Assembly (NCBI GenBank): GCA_033980235.1
Contig: CM067077.1
Span: forward strand, 5,928,602-5,992,601
DNA: 64,000 nucleotides
Source: Diadema setosum
Taxonomy: Eukaryota > Echinodermata > Echinoidea > Diadematoida > Diadematidae
Direction: 5' to 3'
The translations under genes were made by a program, and so were the position numbers. Below the pieces are notes generated by a model. That model was given only the letters and a program-made list of their open reading frames with translations, made no database searches and was not told the DNA's origin. This document shows, piece by piece, positions 10,301-21,003 of this stretch; the stretch's first letter is position 1; every line of letters begins with the position of its first letter.

Positions 10301-12978
10301 AAATGAGTTGGCCATACTCTGTGAATAGAATGATCTGGTTTAGTGGTGTTGCGCGTTTCTCATAAACCATATTTTTATACAATTCGGTGTATTGATCACA
10401 ATTTTTGTGCCGGTTTATCATGGCTACAGATTGGGAAGATGGCGGATCTAGTTCTGTGGAATCCGGCCTTTTTTGGCGCCAAGCCGGACCTGATCATCAA
10501 AGGGGGACAGATAGCCTGGGCCCAGATGGGTACGTCTTCCATTTGTTTGACGCTTCCCTTTGAAAGAAGAAGTTTCTCCGCACTCTTTAACTTGTTTGTA
10601 ACAGTGAAAAGACATTGAAACAAGTGAGTGAAAGTGTGTGCATTGAAAGATGGCACAACATGTAGAATATGGTCGAGACTGAAACTTGCTTTTCTGGAAG
10701 CCTTCTGCGTAAAAATCTTATTGTCATTAAAAAAAAAAATATATTATTTGTTTTATGCTTTTTTTCCCCTGACGCCATGGCGCTTTCTCCTGTAAATTCA
10801 TGAATTGCAAATAAAACTGATCAAAATATATTAAGTGAGTAATATAGTTACAGAATACAGTTTCATAACATTATGCTTGTTTGTTGAATGCCCAGAGAAA
10901 ATGTGAGACACAAACTAATATCTAGATGATTATGATATTCTTATTTGGCAATCTTAGCCTTATATGCAAATGACAACTCATGTAGGTTCTGCGTGTAGTC
11001 TATGGCGATTCTGATGATCTTGTAAAGGAAGGGTTGATACAAATATATTGAATCGCATGTGAATTAAATGACCATTTTTTTCTCACCAGGAATGCCGAAC
11101 GCCTCAATCCCGACGCCCGAGCCCGTGAAGACGAGGAAAATGTTCGGTGCCTACGGAAAGTCCGTGGGGGCCAACTCCGTGGTGTTCGTCTCGCCGGCAG
11201 CTGGGCCCGGCATACAGGAGCGTTACGGCCTCAGCAAGAGAGCAGTGCCGGTCAAGAAGTGAGTTCTTTCGTTCTATACCTGTTGCTGCTCGCTGTAAAA
11301 TAGTGGCACAGTTTATTCTATCGCATGGACGCATTCTGACAAATTTTAAGTTTCAAATCTATGTGATATACATCATAATTTGTCATAGCTGGCATTTTTT
11401 TTTTGTGTGTGTGTGCATGTATTTGTATGTTACGTGTACTATAGTAAATGCAACTTAGATGTGTGTTTAATTGCTGTATACAGCAATTCACTACACATCT
11501 AAGTTGCATTTACTATAGTTCAACACGCTATAACAGCATTATATACAATTCTACGTACCGGTAATAAAGTATCATTTGGGCATCATCTTTCATAACCATC
11601 TTTATGGTATGAGTGTGATTATATGTATTCACCAAAACTGTTTCAAGAGTGATTACAAGTGTAACTCCACCTCTAATTAGATATGGTTTGATAAAGAAGG
11701 TAAAGTCAAACAGCAAACTGACATAGGCCTATTGTTAGAGGAACAGGAATGATCACAGTACATGTATAGCAAATGCATATTAATAGCAACCGCTTATGCA
11801 AATATGTTGAGGTTTTAAAGCAATGGCCTTGCAACTCTCTTATCAATGTGTGGAAGGAATTCCGACGTAAGATATCGAATAAAGTAAAGATGAGGTACAA
11901 ATATGAAAACACAAACCAAACAACAAAATCTCTATCAATTTATGTTAGATGTACATCCATTTGTAATGTTCACTCTAGTTTTGGTTTAATGTCTGTAATG
12001 TTTATGATATGAATATGCTCTCTATCTGGTCGAATAAATAGAATAATAATAATAAAACAGAACAAACTTTTAAAGTCTTTGTGTTGAAGTTTTTACGAAA
12101 AGTTGTGTAAAGATTTAGACAAACGCGTAAGCAGGATTGAACACTACCAGACTGCTTATCCATTGTCATAATGATTATCAACTTGTGGTCTTTTTTCGCT
12201 CTTTTCCACGTATTTCAGCTGCCGCTCTGTGACGAAGAAGGACATGGTTCTGAATGACTTCCTACCCGAGATCAAGAGTAAGGAATTTTGTGTTTTTAGA
12301 AGCATGATCATTGCTTTCTACTTCTGCATCATATGGCAAAAAGAATTATATATGATGCAATGACAAGTTTATAATATTTGCATACCAGCATATAATATAA
12401 GTTATGTAAAATTTATAAAACTATTAGTATACTATGAGGTACATCATAACGTTTTCCGGTATACAGTCATTTTTGCTAATTGCGGCATTTATGTATGAAA
12501 TGTTTTCTTCGTTCTTCGTAAAACCATAAGGGAGGACAGAGAATTTAATTCCATAAATGTATGTTTGTAGGACTGGTGAGTGTTGTTTTGTAAAGCTTTG
12601 CTGATTCTCTTTTCATTCGTTAGTTCAACAGCTATTCATTCAGGCAGTCATCCGATCGAATGTTAACATCCCACAATTTTAGGACCTATGACGGATTCCC
12701 AAGTACTTATTTTTGACTGAAGAAAAAGAGATTATTATGGATACAATGCAGATAAAAACGGTCAAGAGTGAAATGTAATGAACTCTCATATGCCACGCCC
12801 CCTGAAGAGTGATGTTCTGTAATTATGTTTCTTCCAATATCGCCTTGTTTTTGCAGTCAACGCCGAGTCGTACAAAGTGACCATTCGAGATGACCAGGCC
12901 GGAGAAGGGGAGGAGACACTTCTCACCTGTCCTCCAGCTAGCCGCCTCTCTCTTGCCCAACGCTACTTCCTCTTCTGA
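363..12978 (+). CDS. URE: Urease, 3' part of the gene (11 exons, partial at 5' end)
   Basis: Urease hydrolyses urea to ammonia and carbamate at a two-nickel centre, normally in the cytosol. The 11 exons join in frame into 419 residues, numbered here from the first complete codon, and end at a TGA. They match the C-terminal part of the alpha domain, which in plants and animals is one chain. Visible catalytic residues are K62 (carbamylated lysine in MKLHEDWG), H64, H91 (HTDTLNE), H117 ([13 protein letters not shown]), C164 and H165 (flap motif VCHHLD) and D205 (SSDSQ). The first two nickel ligands, an HxH pair, must lie in exons upstream of the window. The chain ends in the typical YFLF. Every ligand expected here is present, so the gene looks functional. 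Introns are 0.5 to 4.9 kb; one is GC-AG. Nothing in the window shows the promoter or the nickel-insertion accessory genes. Confidence 0.95.
1719..1794 (+). CDS. URE: Urease exon B
   Basis: The acceptor is AACAG at 1714-1718 and the donor GTGAGA at 1795. The exon completes the glycine of FTG and encodes KGNTSN through EAGAI, the loop just before the carbamylated lysine. It ends in phase 2, and its last two bases plus the first base of the next exon make the glycine of AIG. The nearly 5-kb intron that follows is the largest of this gene in the window. Confidence 0.9.
1976..5272. mobile_element. 3.3-kb unit with ~130-bp imperfect terminal inverted repeats
   Basis: It lies in urease intron 2. 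The left end (TAGTCCATGGGC, from 1976) is repeated inverted at the right end (GCCCATGGACTA, to 5272). The match continues inward for about 130 bases, including GGTACCAC, TATGATAGCAATTCC and GTAGCTTAGTC. Both ends abut TA. The interior holds only short open frames, with no transposase I can recognise, and a nested TTAA-flanked MITE at 4138-4529. It may be one non-autonomous transposon or two solo MITEs in opposite orientation. Confidence 0.55.
4138..4529 (+). mobile_element. piggyBac-like MITE, copy 1 (TTAA duplication)
   Basis: The 392-base element begins AGGGATGGTACAGTATTGGT and ends with the near-inverse ACCAATACTGTACGATCCCT. It is flanked on both sides by TTAA (4134-4137 and 4530-4533), the target site of the piggyBac superfamily. 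The centre holds GTGTGGGTCCCACAC. It has no coding capacity. Confidence 0.75.
5591..5621 (+). repeat. Simple 3' tail of a probable non-LTR element
   Basis: GGAAATGAAATAAAAAATG is followed by AATG repeats. The same GGAAATGAAATAAA motif plus short repeats recurs at 15904 and, inverted, at 25247. This suggests truncated 3' ends of one retroelement family. Confidence 0.35.
6729..6876 (+). CDS. URE: Urease exon C (carbamylated lysine)
   Basis: The acceptor is TTATAG at 6723-6728. The exon encodes M61 to Q109, starting [10 protein letters not shown], where K62 is the lysine that bridges the two nickel ions after carbamylation. H91 in HTDTLNE is a nickel ligand. The exon ends at CAG, phase 0, and is followed by GCAAGC instead of GT. 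Extending it in frame reaches a TAG about 60 bases on and would add residues absent from ureases, so the GC donor is the best reading. Confidence 0.95.
6877..7379 (+). other. Urease intron with GC-AG splice sites; GAT repeat inside
   Basis: The donor is CAG|GCAAGC and the acceptor TTTTCAG. GC-AG introns are a known minor class, usually with an otherwise strong donor, as here. The intron also carries a (GAT)n tract at about 7269-7338 that creates long Asp-rich and His-rich spurious frames directly upstream of the next exon. Confidence 0.8.
7380..7558 (+). CDS. URE: Urease exon D (nickel ligand and flap)
   Basis: The acceptor TTTTCAG ends at 7379 and the donor GTGAGG starts at 7559. The exon encodes G110 to D168. 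It opens with [19 protein letters not shown], which contains nickel ligand H117, then [12 protein letters not shown], and closes with VCHHLD. There C164 and H165 are the mobile-flap cysteine and catalytic histidine. This is among the most conserved stretches of urease and makes the identification secure. Confidence 0.97.
8136..8250 (+). CDS. URE: Urease exon E (last nickel ligand)
   Basis: The acceptor CCCAG ends at 8135 and the donor GTAATT starts at 8251. After one base completing K169, the exon encodes N170 to Q207: [17 protein letters not shown], then [15 protein letters not shown], then SSDSQ. The arginine of AESRIR is the substrate-contact arginine of ureases. D205 is the last nickel ligand. 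Confidence 0.96.
8330..8521. mobile_element. pogo/Tigger-like MITE in urease intron
   Basis: The ends CAGGGGACTCCCATTATAATGAA and its diverged inverse (GTTCGTTATAACAGGAGTGC) resemble CAGTGGACCCCCGTTATAACGAA termini of pogo-type Tc1/mariner elements. A TA flanks the left end. A related copy is at 45441-45580. Confidence 0.55.
8862..8951 (+). CDS. URE: Urease exon F
   Basis: The acceptor TTGAAG ends at 8861 and the donor GTAAGA starts at 8952. Exactly 30 codons, phase 0 at both ends, encode A208 to S237. It begins [20 protein letters not shown], the helix after the aspartate ligand, followed by a less conserved [10 protein letters not shown] loop. Confidence 0.95.
9034..9085. repeat. AAAC microsatellite in urease intron
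   Basis: About 13 AAAC units. Confidence 0.95.
9702..9800 (+). CDS. URE: Urease exon G
   Basis: The acceptor CGTAG ends at 9701 and the donor GTACGT starts at 9801. Thirty-three codons, phase 0 at both ends, encode G238 to E270, including [20 protein letters not shown], which matches the RYIAKYTINPA block of ureases. Confidence 0.95.
10430..10529 (+). CDS. URE: Urease exon H
   Basis: The acceptor TACAG ends at 10429 and the donor GTACGT starts at 10530. The exon encodes I271 to M303, including [19 protein letters not shown] and the IKGG turn. It ends in phase 1. Confidence 0.95.
11090..11258 (+). CDS. URE: Urease exon I
   Basis: The acceptor ACCAG ends at 11089 and the donor GTGAGT starts at 11259. 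The exon encodes M305 to K359. It begins [20 protein letters not shown], matching the [11 protein letters not shown] block, and continues through VVFVSPAA and RYGLSKR. It ends in phase 2. Confidence 0.95.
11438..11519. repeat. 82-bp palindrome in urease intron
   Basis: Two perfect 26-base arms (11438-11463 and 11494-11519) enclose a second, inner palindrome AATTGCTGTATACAGCAATT (11469-11488). The unit would form a long hairpin in the transcript or a cruciform in DNA. It may be a tiny TIR element. Confidence 0.85.
12219..12277 (+). CDS. URE: Urease exon J
   Basis: The acceptor TTTCAG ends at 12218 and the donor GTAAGG starts at 12278. The short exon encodes C361 to K379 ([19 protein letters not shown]), equivalent to the region before the final beta strands of urease. 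It ends in phase 1. Confidence 0.92.
12857..12978 (+). CDS. URE: Urease last exon
   Basis: The acceptor TTGCAG ends at 12856. The exon completes I380 and encodes N381 to F419, ending LAQRYFLF and TGA at 12976-12978. The terminal YFLF is diagnostic of ureases. A small acidic insertion (DDQAGEGEE) sits where plant ureases have a short loop. Confidence 0.95.
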
Positions 12979-13031
12979 AGTGGTAACCATGGCAACGGCT
13001 CAAACAGCCTCCTCCCTGTTATGGTCATTTC

Positions 13032-13037
13032 AATAAA
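13032..13037 (+). promoter_or_regulatory. Candidate polyadenylation signal of the urease gene
   Basis: AATAAA lies 54 bases after the stop codon. Another AATAAA is at 14553-14558. The sequence alone does not show which is used. Confidence 0.4.
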
Positions 13038-14940
13038 CACGATGCACACTCCAAATACGGTGGCAGTAAAGTACAGTGATGGGCTGCAGTAATGGATTAA
13101 CTATTGGTGGAGAAAAACAACAACCCATCTTTCTATTGTCGTTGCCAATTTGAAGCAACTTGGTGATTTGAGACACTGGAGTAACAAGAGAGCCTTACCT
13201 TTCGAAGATCGTTGTGAGCTTGTGATAAAAATCATGCTGCATATGTTTTAACGACTTCCTAGTCGGATTTTTAGTTTTCATCTTAATGACGTCCTGCCGA
13301 TTGTCATCGTTGTGTGTGCTCTTAATTTTTGAAAAATGCTTTGTGTATAGAAGTTTTCTTTGTTTTACATTAGGTTTCTGTTGTTATCCCACCAAAAGGC
13401 AAAGCAGCTGATGTGAAATAACGCTTGTGCCAACAATTGGGGTTTTAAAAGAAGTTTGGAATATTTCTCTGCATAGAATTTAACTGGCGATATCGTTTCA
13501 CACACGTCACCGTGCTATCATCTTTCTAGATAGGCTGAGGTATTATGCAGATTGAGTTTGAACATCTTGTGATGTCGAAATTTTATCAAAGTCAGGTGAT
13601 CATGAAAGTTGATGTGGGTGTTTTCCATCGCAACAATTGGTGCACAGTGTAGGGACTTTTCTTTTCTGTTTGAATTGTCTCACAAAATTCAATCTAGGAA
13701 TTATAAAAAAAAAATAGCTGCAAATCGACTGAGGTAATAAGACCTTATGTCCTTATTGGTATACCCAGCTTTGTTTCAAATGACATATCATGAGATGCAC
13801 AGAGATGATTATTTTGACAAACTAATAAGATTAAAAAATGACGATGATAGTACAGAATTTCTCTCCCTCGCTTCAATAGTTATTCATGTTTTCAATTTAA
13901 CCGAGACCACTGTCTTTCCCCGAAATGTTATGCAATGGTGTCATTGAATCTTTGAATTATACGGTTACCATAATGTCTAGTGATTAGTAGATCATGGTAA
14001 TCATTTTTTGACGGAATATTTTCAAAGATGTTATTCAAGAAAATGACCGCTGCACTGTCTGAAGAAATGGATTAGCAAGCAAACAGATGTGTCTATACTT
14101 GGATGTTAATTCATTTAGCGATGGTGAACTCCTTATGATTAATATAATTCACCTGTTTCTCAATTTGGCAGTGTCATGAACAAACACTCCATCTATAAAG
14201 ATTTTTGTTTGTTTGTTTGTTTACTTTTCTCTTGAAGAATTTACAGTTGTATATAGCAACTATACATAGTTGCATGTATAGTTGTAATTTGAGTTTGGCG
14301 GGTTATGCGATATCATAATCATCAAAACGAAAAACTGCCAGTTCGGATAAATATTAAATGTTTGTTCGGGTAGATATTATGTTAGTAACAGTGTAAATAC
14401 TTAACCTTGCTTCGATTCCTCTTACTAATGGCAGCAAAAGATGACACTTTGCCTTATTATCATTATTATACAACTTTCCCCATTTTTTAATCAAGCTTTA
14501 TATTCAGGTATGGAAACGTAACTGCACACTTTGTATTTATACATTATATTGTAATAAACTGTCGTTAATTTAATTGTTTAAAATATGTGTGTGTAACACA
14601 AATCTAGCCTTAGAATTTCGATTTTGTTTTTTGTTGTGTTTGTTGATACTATACTCGATGTGCTAAAAGCAGGATTACGATTGCGTCATACGCACAAAAG
14701 TAAGATTGACGGCTATAAATGATAAACGTGTAAAAGAAGTAGGAGAATTCAGGTTGAGTCCGACTTGAAGATTTCGTGTGCCAAACGTGTTACGCTGTGT
14801 GTTACCACAGAGATATTGCTACTTGGTGCCCGCCTACGTCTTAAACCCGCGGAGCGAGATATGCAGGAGATGGAGGAGGTGATTATGTAATGATGTAATC
14901 GAGGGATTGCTTGGGAAAGGCGCCATCATAAGGAACTTAA

Positions 14941-15284
14941 AGGGATCGTATAGTTTTGGTTGAAACCTAATTGTCTTATGAAATATGAAAGAGCATGTAA
15001 TTCTATGAGGACTTCAACGTTTATTTGATGAAAATTGGTTTTGAAATGGCTGAGATATCCAAAATAGAGCAATTCTAATAAAGTGTGGGACCCACACTTT
15101 ATTACGATCGCTTTGTTTTACTTTGTTTTTGGATGTTTCAGTCATTCCAAATCCGATTTCCATCAAATAAACTTTGAATTCCTCTTAAAATGGTATGCTC
15201 TGTACTATATCATAAGTGTTTTCATGGTATCTCGCAAAAATTTAAAAGCCCAATATTCATCCCCACCAATACTGTACCATCCCT
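14941..15284 (-). mobile_element. piggyBac-like MITE, copy 2, opposite orientation
   Basis: This has the same ends and centre as the copy in urease intron 2 but is inverted and shorter (344 bases). It again has exact TTAA duplications (14937-14940 and 15285-15288). It lies about 2 kb beyond the urease stop codon. Confidence 0.75.
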
Positions 15285-15903
15285 TTAATCTAAACGACGC
15301 CCATCTCGTTCCTACGTGCTATATTGAAACTTAACCTTGAAATGCCAAAAATGCCAAATTCGAGGACGAGCATTCATTTCTTTTTTTTTTGTCAAATACG
15401 ATTTTAATGTCTTTTTATTGTTATGCATTAAAAGTATCTTGGATTTTTATTAACTGAAATTATTGAAGTACATTAATTGCTCTACGCGTGGTAAACAAAA
15501 GATGTTACTGATTTACAGAGGATAAATTATGTATTTGAAGTTTTACTTCTTTTTTATGATATCATACTTCATCTAGTGCCGATGTTCTGTTTCCATACAA
15601 TGTGATTGTGACTTGGTTGTCTTGCTTGTGAAGCGGATATGGGTACTAAATTGTTTCTGATATTTTATTGTGCTCTACAAGCTTAAAGCAATGGTACATA
15701 AAATTATTATCATTATCATTAATTTTCTGCAGGGTTTTGCTAAGGCGAGGTTGAATGTATTTTATGTTTTCCTGCAACTTTAGTTTCAATTCAATTTTCA
15801 TTGTTTACTTTGCTTTTGTGATGCGTAGTATTGTCAACTTCACGTATTTTTCTTTCTTACTACATTGTATTAATGTTGTGTTATTTTGTGTATGAACATG
15901 TTG

Positions 15904-15941
15904 TTGGAAATGAAATAAATGAAATGAAATGAAATGAAATG
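15904..15941 (+). repeat. Simple 3' tail of a probable non-LTR element
   Basis: TTGGAAATGAAATAAATG is followed by AAATG repeats, as at 5591. The upstream 200 bases are T-rich and non-coding. Confidence 0.35.
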
Positions 15942-16717
15942 TCTATGTCAGTTTTGTTCAGTGCCCCAAACGCTTAAATAGTGCCGGGGTGTTATTCGTT
16001 GATTAATTAACACCGATGGTAAATGCTTGAAAGCTCAAAGGTAATTACTCTGTTTTCTATTTTCCCCCACGTCCTATTATTTTTCTCATTATTTCAAAAC
16101 CTGTAATTGATTATCTCGACCTTCGCATCCGCTTAACATTGTCAATTAATTTACAATACTCCGATACTGTGTTAAAAAAGGTGTTGATGTTAATCAAGTA
16201 TCTGCTCTCCTTTTGTGTTTTAGTTTTGATAAGTTATTACGTAATAAGTGCTGTTTAACTGGTATCGGTATCGATTGGATGATAAACAGACTTCCAAGTG
16301 AATGCATTGGTCGGTATATGCTCTCGTTATTATAGAAAACTAGAAATATCATCGAGGTGATTAATGCTGCCGCCTAACACTAACACTAACACTTCTGTAC
16401 TGGGACACTGCCGGAATAATACTGAGTAAACAATGACTGAATGCTATTGCCATGGGAACATATTTTCTTGAAAAATGGTATGTCATGCACAACTTTACAT
16501 CACAGTCAGCACGTGTACATGCCAAATATTTCTGACCGCGAGATCGCCCGACCGACACACACGCCAATCCCTATGACATAACCCCTTCAAACATCGTTTT
16601 GTCGGAGTACATGGTACATTGTATATTGTGTATCAATATAAGATCTATATAATTATAACACATTGCTCAGGCACCTACAGTCCAATACGCGTACTGACTT
16701 CTCACTGACCTCTCTCT

Positions 16718-16933
16718 TCTGTATAAGCTGTTATTTTCGTGAGGGTTTAATTTTCGCGAATTTCGCAAATGAATCTCTAATTTAACAACACGCGAAAATG
16801 TCACCGTACGCTATGGTAGCAATGCGTTTATGATAGCGTCAGTGTCGATTCGCGAAAACAACATCTCGCGAAAATGTCTGTGACCTCCTAATTCGCGAAA
16901 ATATCTGTGTGCGAAAATAACAGCTTATACAGA
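16718..16933. mobile_element. 216-bp MITE with GCGAAAAT subrepeats
   Basis: The terminal inverted repeats are TCTGTATAAGCTGTTATTTT and its inverse at the right end. The interior has several GCGAAAAT/ATTTTCGC repeats in both orientations. No coding capacity. Confidence 0.75.
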
Positions 16934-18755
16934 GTACAACAATATTTCGCAGTATAGCTAAGTGTTATGTTCTTTGTATCGGTAAAACGTTCGATGTAAT
17001 CGTAGCGCTTGTTCGTTCTTGTGGCTGTTTGTATGTACTTATAAATATTTGAATGTTGAACAATGCAAACGCATTTTTCTCCTCAACCTCAAAGGCGATT
17101 ATGAATCAAATAAAATGTTACCATAAACTGAAATGCGAATCGGGGTTTTCATTTGGTTGGGCGAACAACTTGGTCAAGTCAGTAAAAAGACCAGAATTTT
17201 TTATGTCAATCAGTCTACTACATACACACCAGCAAGCACATAATAGTCTTCACATCAATACGCGCTTTCTCATTCAAAATCAGGTCATCATGCATATACA
17301 GTGATATTATTTTCACACGGTCTATACATTCTGTAATTTCCCATCTCTCTTTTTTCCCTTCCTGTAGTTGAAGGACGAAAAAACTTTTTTTTTTTCCCAC
17401 AGGTCATTCACATCAACAGTGAGCTAATGACGGGAAATCGTGAAACACGGATGTTGATTCAATTGATATTATTCACACAATATACAATGAATTACAAAAA
17501 ATTGAAATTTGTTACATTACTGCAATAGTATCGGAGGATGATAACGACAAAGGCAGTGAATAAAGAAAGTTTGACAGACATGACATGAAACATAGCAAAT
17601 GACGAAAAAAAAAAATCATCTGCGTTACATGTTTAAAAGAAATTTTGAATTCTGTTACGATTTCTATACCAACGCCAAGAAAATCAACAGCGAACAAATC
17701 GCGGAACAGAAACGGTTTCTAATGAGGGGAAAAATTAAATCAAAGAGTAGTGACTAGACCCTTGAAATATTTCGCGTGAGCACATTCGTCTCTGAGTCGA
17801 ATATTATGTTAGTGTGTAAAGAAAACATTAAAAATCGCTACAACATTAGCTTTGTGATTTTTTTTTTCTCTCTCTTAGTCTTACCAAAGTACTACCAAAA
17901 ATAAAGAAAACAAAAAACGAAGGTTTTCTTTTCTTCTTCTTTTTTGTTTCTGATTACACACTTCAAGTGGCAATTGGTGAAAGAAACTCGCAGCAGTGAG
18001 TTGTATTCCTGACCTCTGAAGCAGGTCTATAATTGACAAAGTATCGGGGTTATTATTTTGTTCGTTGTACAGTCGCCTTTGTTGAAAAATAGTGCCTATC
18101 TAGTGTGAATAACGCCTGATTAGTTTGAATGCACCTGTATAGTGTGAATACACCTGTACATGCCGCATAAAACTTTGTGATTTTATCAAAACAGCAATTC
18201 CATTTTCTCCATACAAATTGAGGCTATACATTCAATATCCCTTCACTTGTAATCATGGGTTTTATACCTCTCATATTATGCTCCATAAAAATGACGAAAT
18301 TAAACCATTTTACGCATGTCTAATGTGAAAAACGAACAATCATGACAATACGTAAACCAACTCAGAAACAATGGTTGTAGGAAGTGTAGTGCATCACGCA
18401 ATACTGTTCATCATTTTGCATTCGTGGCCAACACATCAATACAAGGATGTTTTGTTCCCAGCATGTAGTGACATGCATGATTCAAAATCAATGACATTTC
18501 CATATTAAAGTAATTGTGACGTTTAAGAAACAATAGAATCCATGTTCCAAATCTGTCATCTTTTTGTTTGATTTTTTTTTCAATGCTCGAGAACGACATA
18601 CTTGGGTGGTGCAAACGTTGTAAAATCGCATTATTGCAAATGAAGTACTCTGCTTGTTTCAAGTAATGCTGTTCAAGTAATGTTCCCCCAGTTCCAAAAT
18701 CTAACCCCACCAATATTTTACACTCGTTTGATCTGAAATACAAAGTGTAACCATA

Positions 18756-19001
18756 TGAAGAGTTTGTTCGCAAAAACCGATAAGTCCATTTTTGAAGATT
18801 TTGAAGTACGGTCTCTGTCATAAAGTACAAAATAATACCTTTTAAATGATATATCGGTCACTACATATAAAGGTACATTTTTTAAGTTATGGTCAAAAGA
18901 AGCAAAATTTTTCTTATTCTCTTTATTTTTCTTGAACTTAAATCGCAAATACCTCCATTTGGCAAATATGGACTTATCGGTTTTTGCAAACAAACCCTTC
19001 A
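18756..19001 (-). mobile_element. TA-flanked MITE, copy A
   Basis: The ends are TGAAGAGTTTGTTCGCAAAA and its near inverse, ending CAAACCCTTCA, with TA on both sides, as in Tc1/mariner-type insertions. The termini continue into CCGATAAGTCCAT/ATGGACTTATCGG. On the minus strand the whole element, termini included, is one open frame of about 80 codons. Confidence 0.75.
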
Positions 19002-19872
19002 TATATTCATATGTATCTACTATGTACACATGTATGGCTAAACTCTATAATCTTATCTACGAGAAACAGGAGTATACAGTTTCGTACACAAATTAAAATG
19101 TAGCATACTTCCACTGCAACCACCAATCCAGTCGGCAAATAGGCCTAGATAAATTTATTTTTCTAGGCAACAGCTTTTTCCCGTATATATACCATGTGTA
19201 CGTTTTCTTGCCACTACATGATCTACAAAATGAAATTGCCTTCCCCTAAATGTTTAAAAACACATCTATTGGCACACCTTATCAAACTCGAACACAGTGC
19301 TGGGAAGAACGACATTAACTATTGTATCTTTTCCTATGTACATAAAAAAAAATGAAAAAAAAAATGACGAGTTCCGCTTTAAGGTCTACTTATCAAAACT
19401 GCAAACCTGAATAAGTTACGGAATGATCTCCGTGTCTTTGTACAGAGATATATCTATGTACAATAATTGCATATTTCGGGTACAAATGTACAATGATGGC
19501 ACACTATTATGGACACAATGAATCGTATCCGAGTTATACGTAACTCTTTACCAATCTTACCAACTTTATGTACACCAATGTTATTCATCTTTAACCCTTG
19601 CTTGGCTTTGTATATCTTATTCATCCATTCTATCACAACAAAGAGAAGAAATTTTCTTAAAAAAAAAATCAGTGTTTTCTTATCAATATAATATACACAA
19701 ACTGTGTATGTACAATAGACTCAGAAAACGAGTGATTATCCCAGAGACAAACAGGAAAACAAAATCCACATACCGAAGATAAAAGGATATGTCAGTATGA
19801 CTGTGCTAAATTTGTTTATTGGAAATAAGGTTATAATCACACTATTATTGTAATATTCATGGCAACACCGCT

Positions 19873-19963
19873 GACGATGATGATGATGATGATGATAATG
19901 ATAATAATAGTAATAATAATAATAATAATAATAATGATAATAATAATAATAATAATAATAATA

Positions 19964-19996
<33 letters not shown>

Positions 19997-20060
19997 GCTT
20001 TTATTATCTTATTATCATTATTATTAATATATTATAAGAACAATAATTGAAAAATAATGA
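19873..20060. repeat. GAT/AAT then ATT microsatellite
   Basis: A GATGAT run passes into (AAT)n and then (ATT)n, which gives a near-palindromic 100-base core. It explains the long Met/Ile-only open frame here. Confidence 0.9.
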
Positions 20061-20930
20061 TAATATAATCATAATAATAAATAAAATTAATACATTGTTA
20101 ATAAGATTAAATAAGATTAACAAAAATAACAGTAATAAAAATAATTTCGTATTTCCCCGCTGGCGGTAAAACATTAGATCCATGAGACCGTTAATTTCAT
20201 TGATTTATTATTGCCGCTGCTTCTGTCCATTGCTGTTAGCACACAGTCGTGACGAAAACCTCTACGGATATCGAAAGACAATAATATTTCTCTTTGTACA
20301 TTTCAGTACATAACACTGGTCAATCATGACAACCCCCCCCCCCCCCCCACAAACAATAAACAAACTAACAAACAAACAAACGAAAAGAAAAGAAAAGAAA
20401 AAACTCTAAAAGTGATTATTATACGCCTTGTAAAGACAGCAGCGTCCAAAAAGTCGGGTTCTTATTAGTCCCTTTCTGTCATATTTATATCATTCAGATA
20501 TCGATGGATTCAAAGCTCTGTCCAAACATAGTTACTGTATCACAATACCCTCGACGAAGTCGTCTTCTTGGGCGAACTGTACGACACCAGTCGCGTGTTT
20601 TTTTCTTCTCGACGATTTCATGACAACATGATTAATACTATGAATACTCTTTGTAACGCCCACTTGGAAAGTACTTGGACTTGTTCTGAAATGACAATCG
20701 TGCCCATACCATGACCATCTTTACGATAAAAAGTCAAGGACATCGATTACAATGTCACCGTGATGAATTTTTTCCATTGTGTGTTTGTTCTCATTTATCA
20801 ACCGTGGATCACACGGAAGCACTCGACTGCTTATGAGCAAGTCACGCCAAGACCGATGGCTGTAACTCATTTTCAAAAGATTAGACAATGTGGGTAAACT
20901 GCCTTTGCCTTTAGGGGTACAACCACTCTT

Positions 20931-21003
20931 CCCAGGGATTCGAACCAGGGACGTCGTGACTGAGAGTCCGTGGTCTTAATCCACTGAACCCCAGTGGCTA
21001 CTT
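20931..21003 (-). repeat. tRNA-like SINE remnant
   Basis: On the minus strand there is a B-box-like GGTTCGAATCC and, about 50 bases upstream, an A-box-like GGGGTTCAGTGG. The T and acceptor stems do not pair well, so this is not a working tRNA. A tRNA-derived SINE head is the likeliest reading. Confidence 0.4.

Noticed and set aside
18411..18830. 139-codon minus-strand frame
   Set aside because: It runs out of a MITE into AT-rich DNA. The part inside the MITE is covered by the MITE entry.
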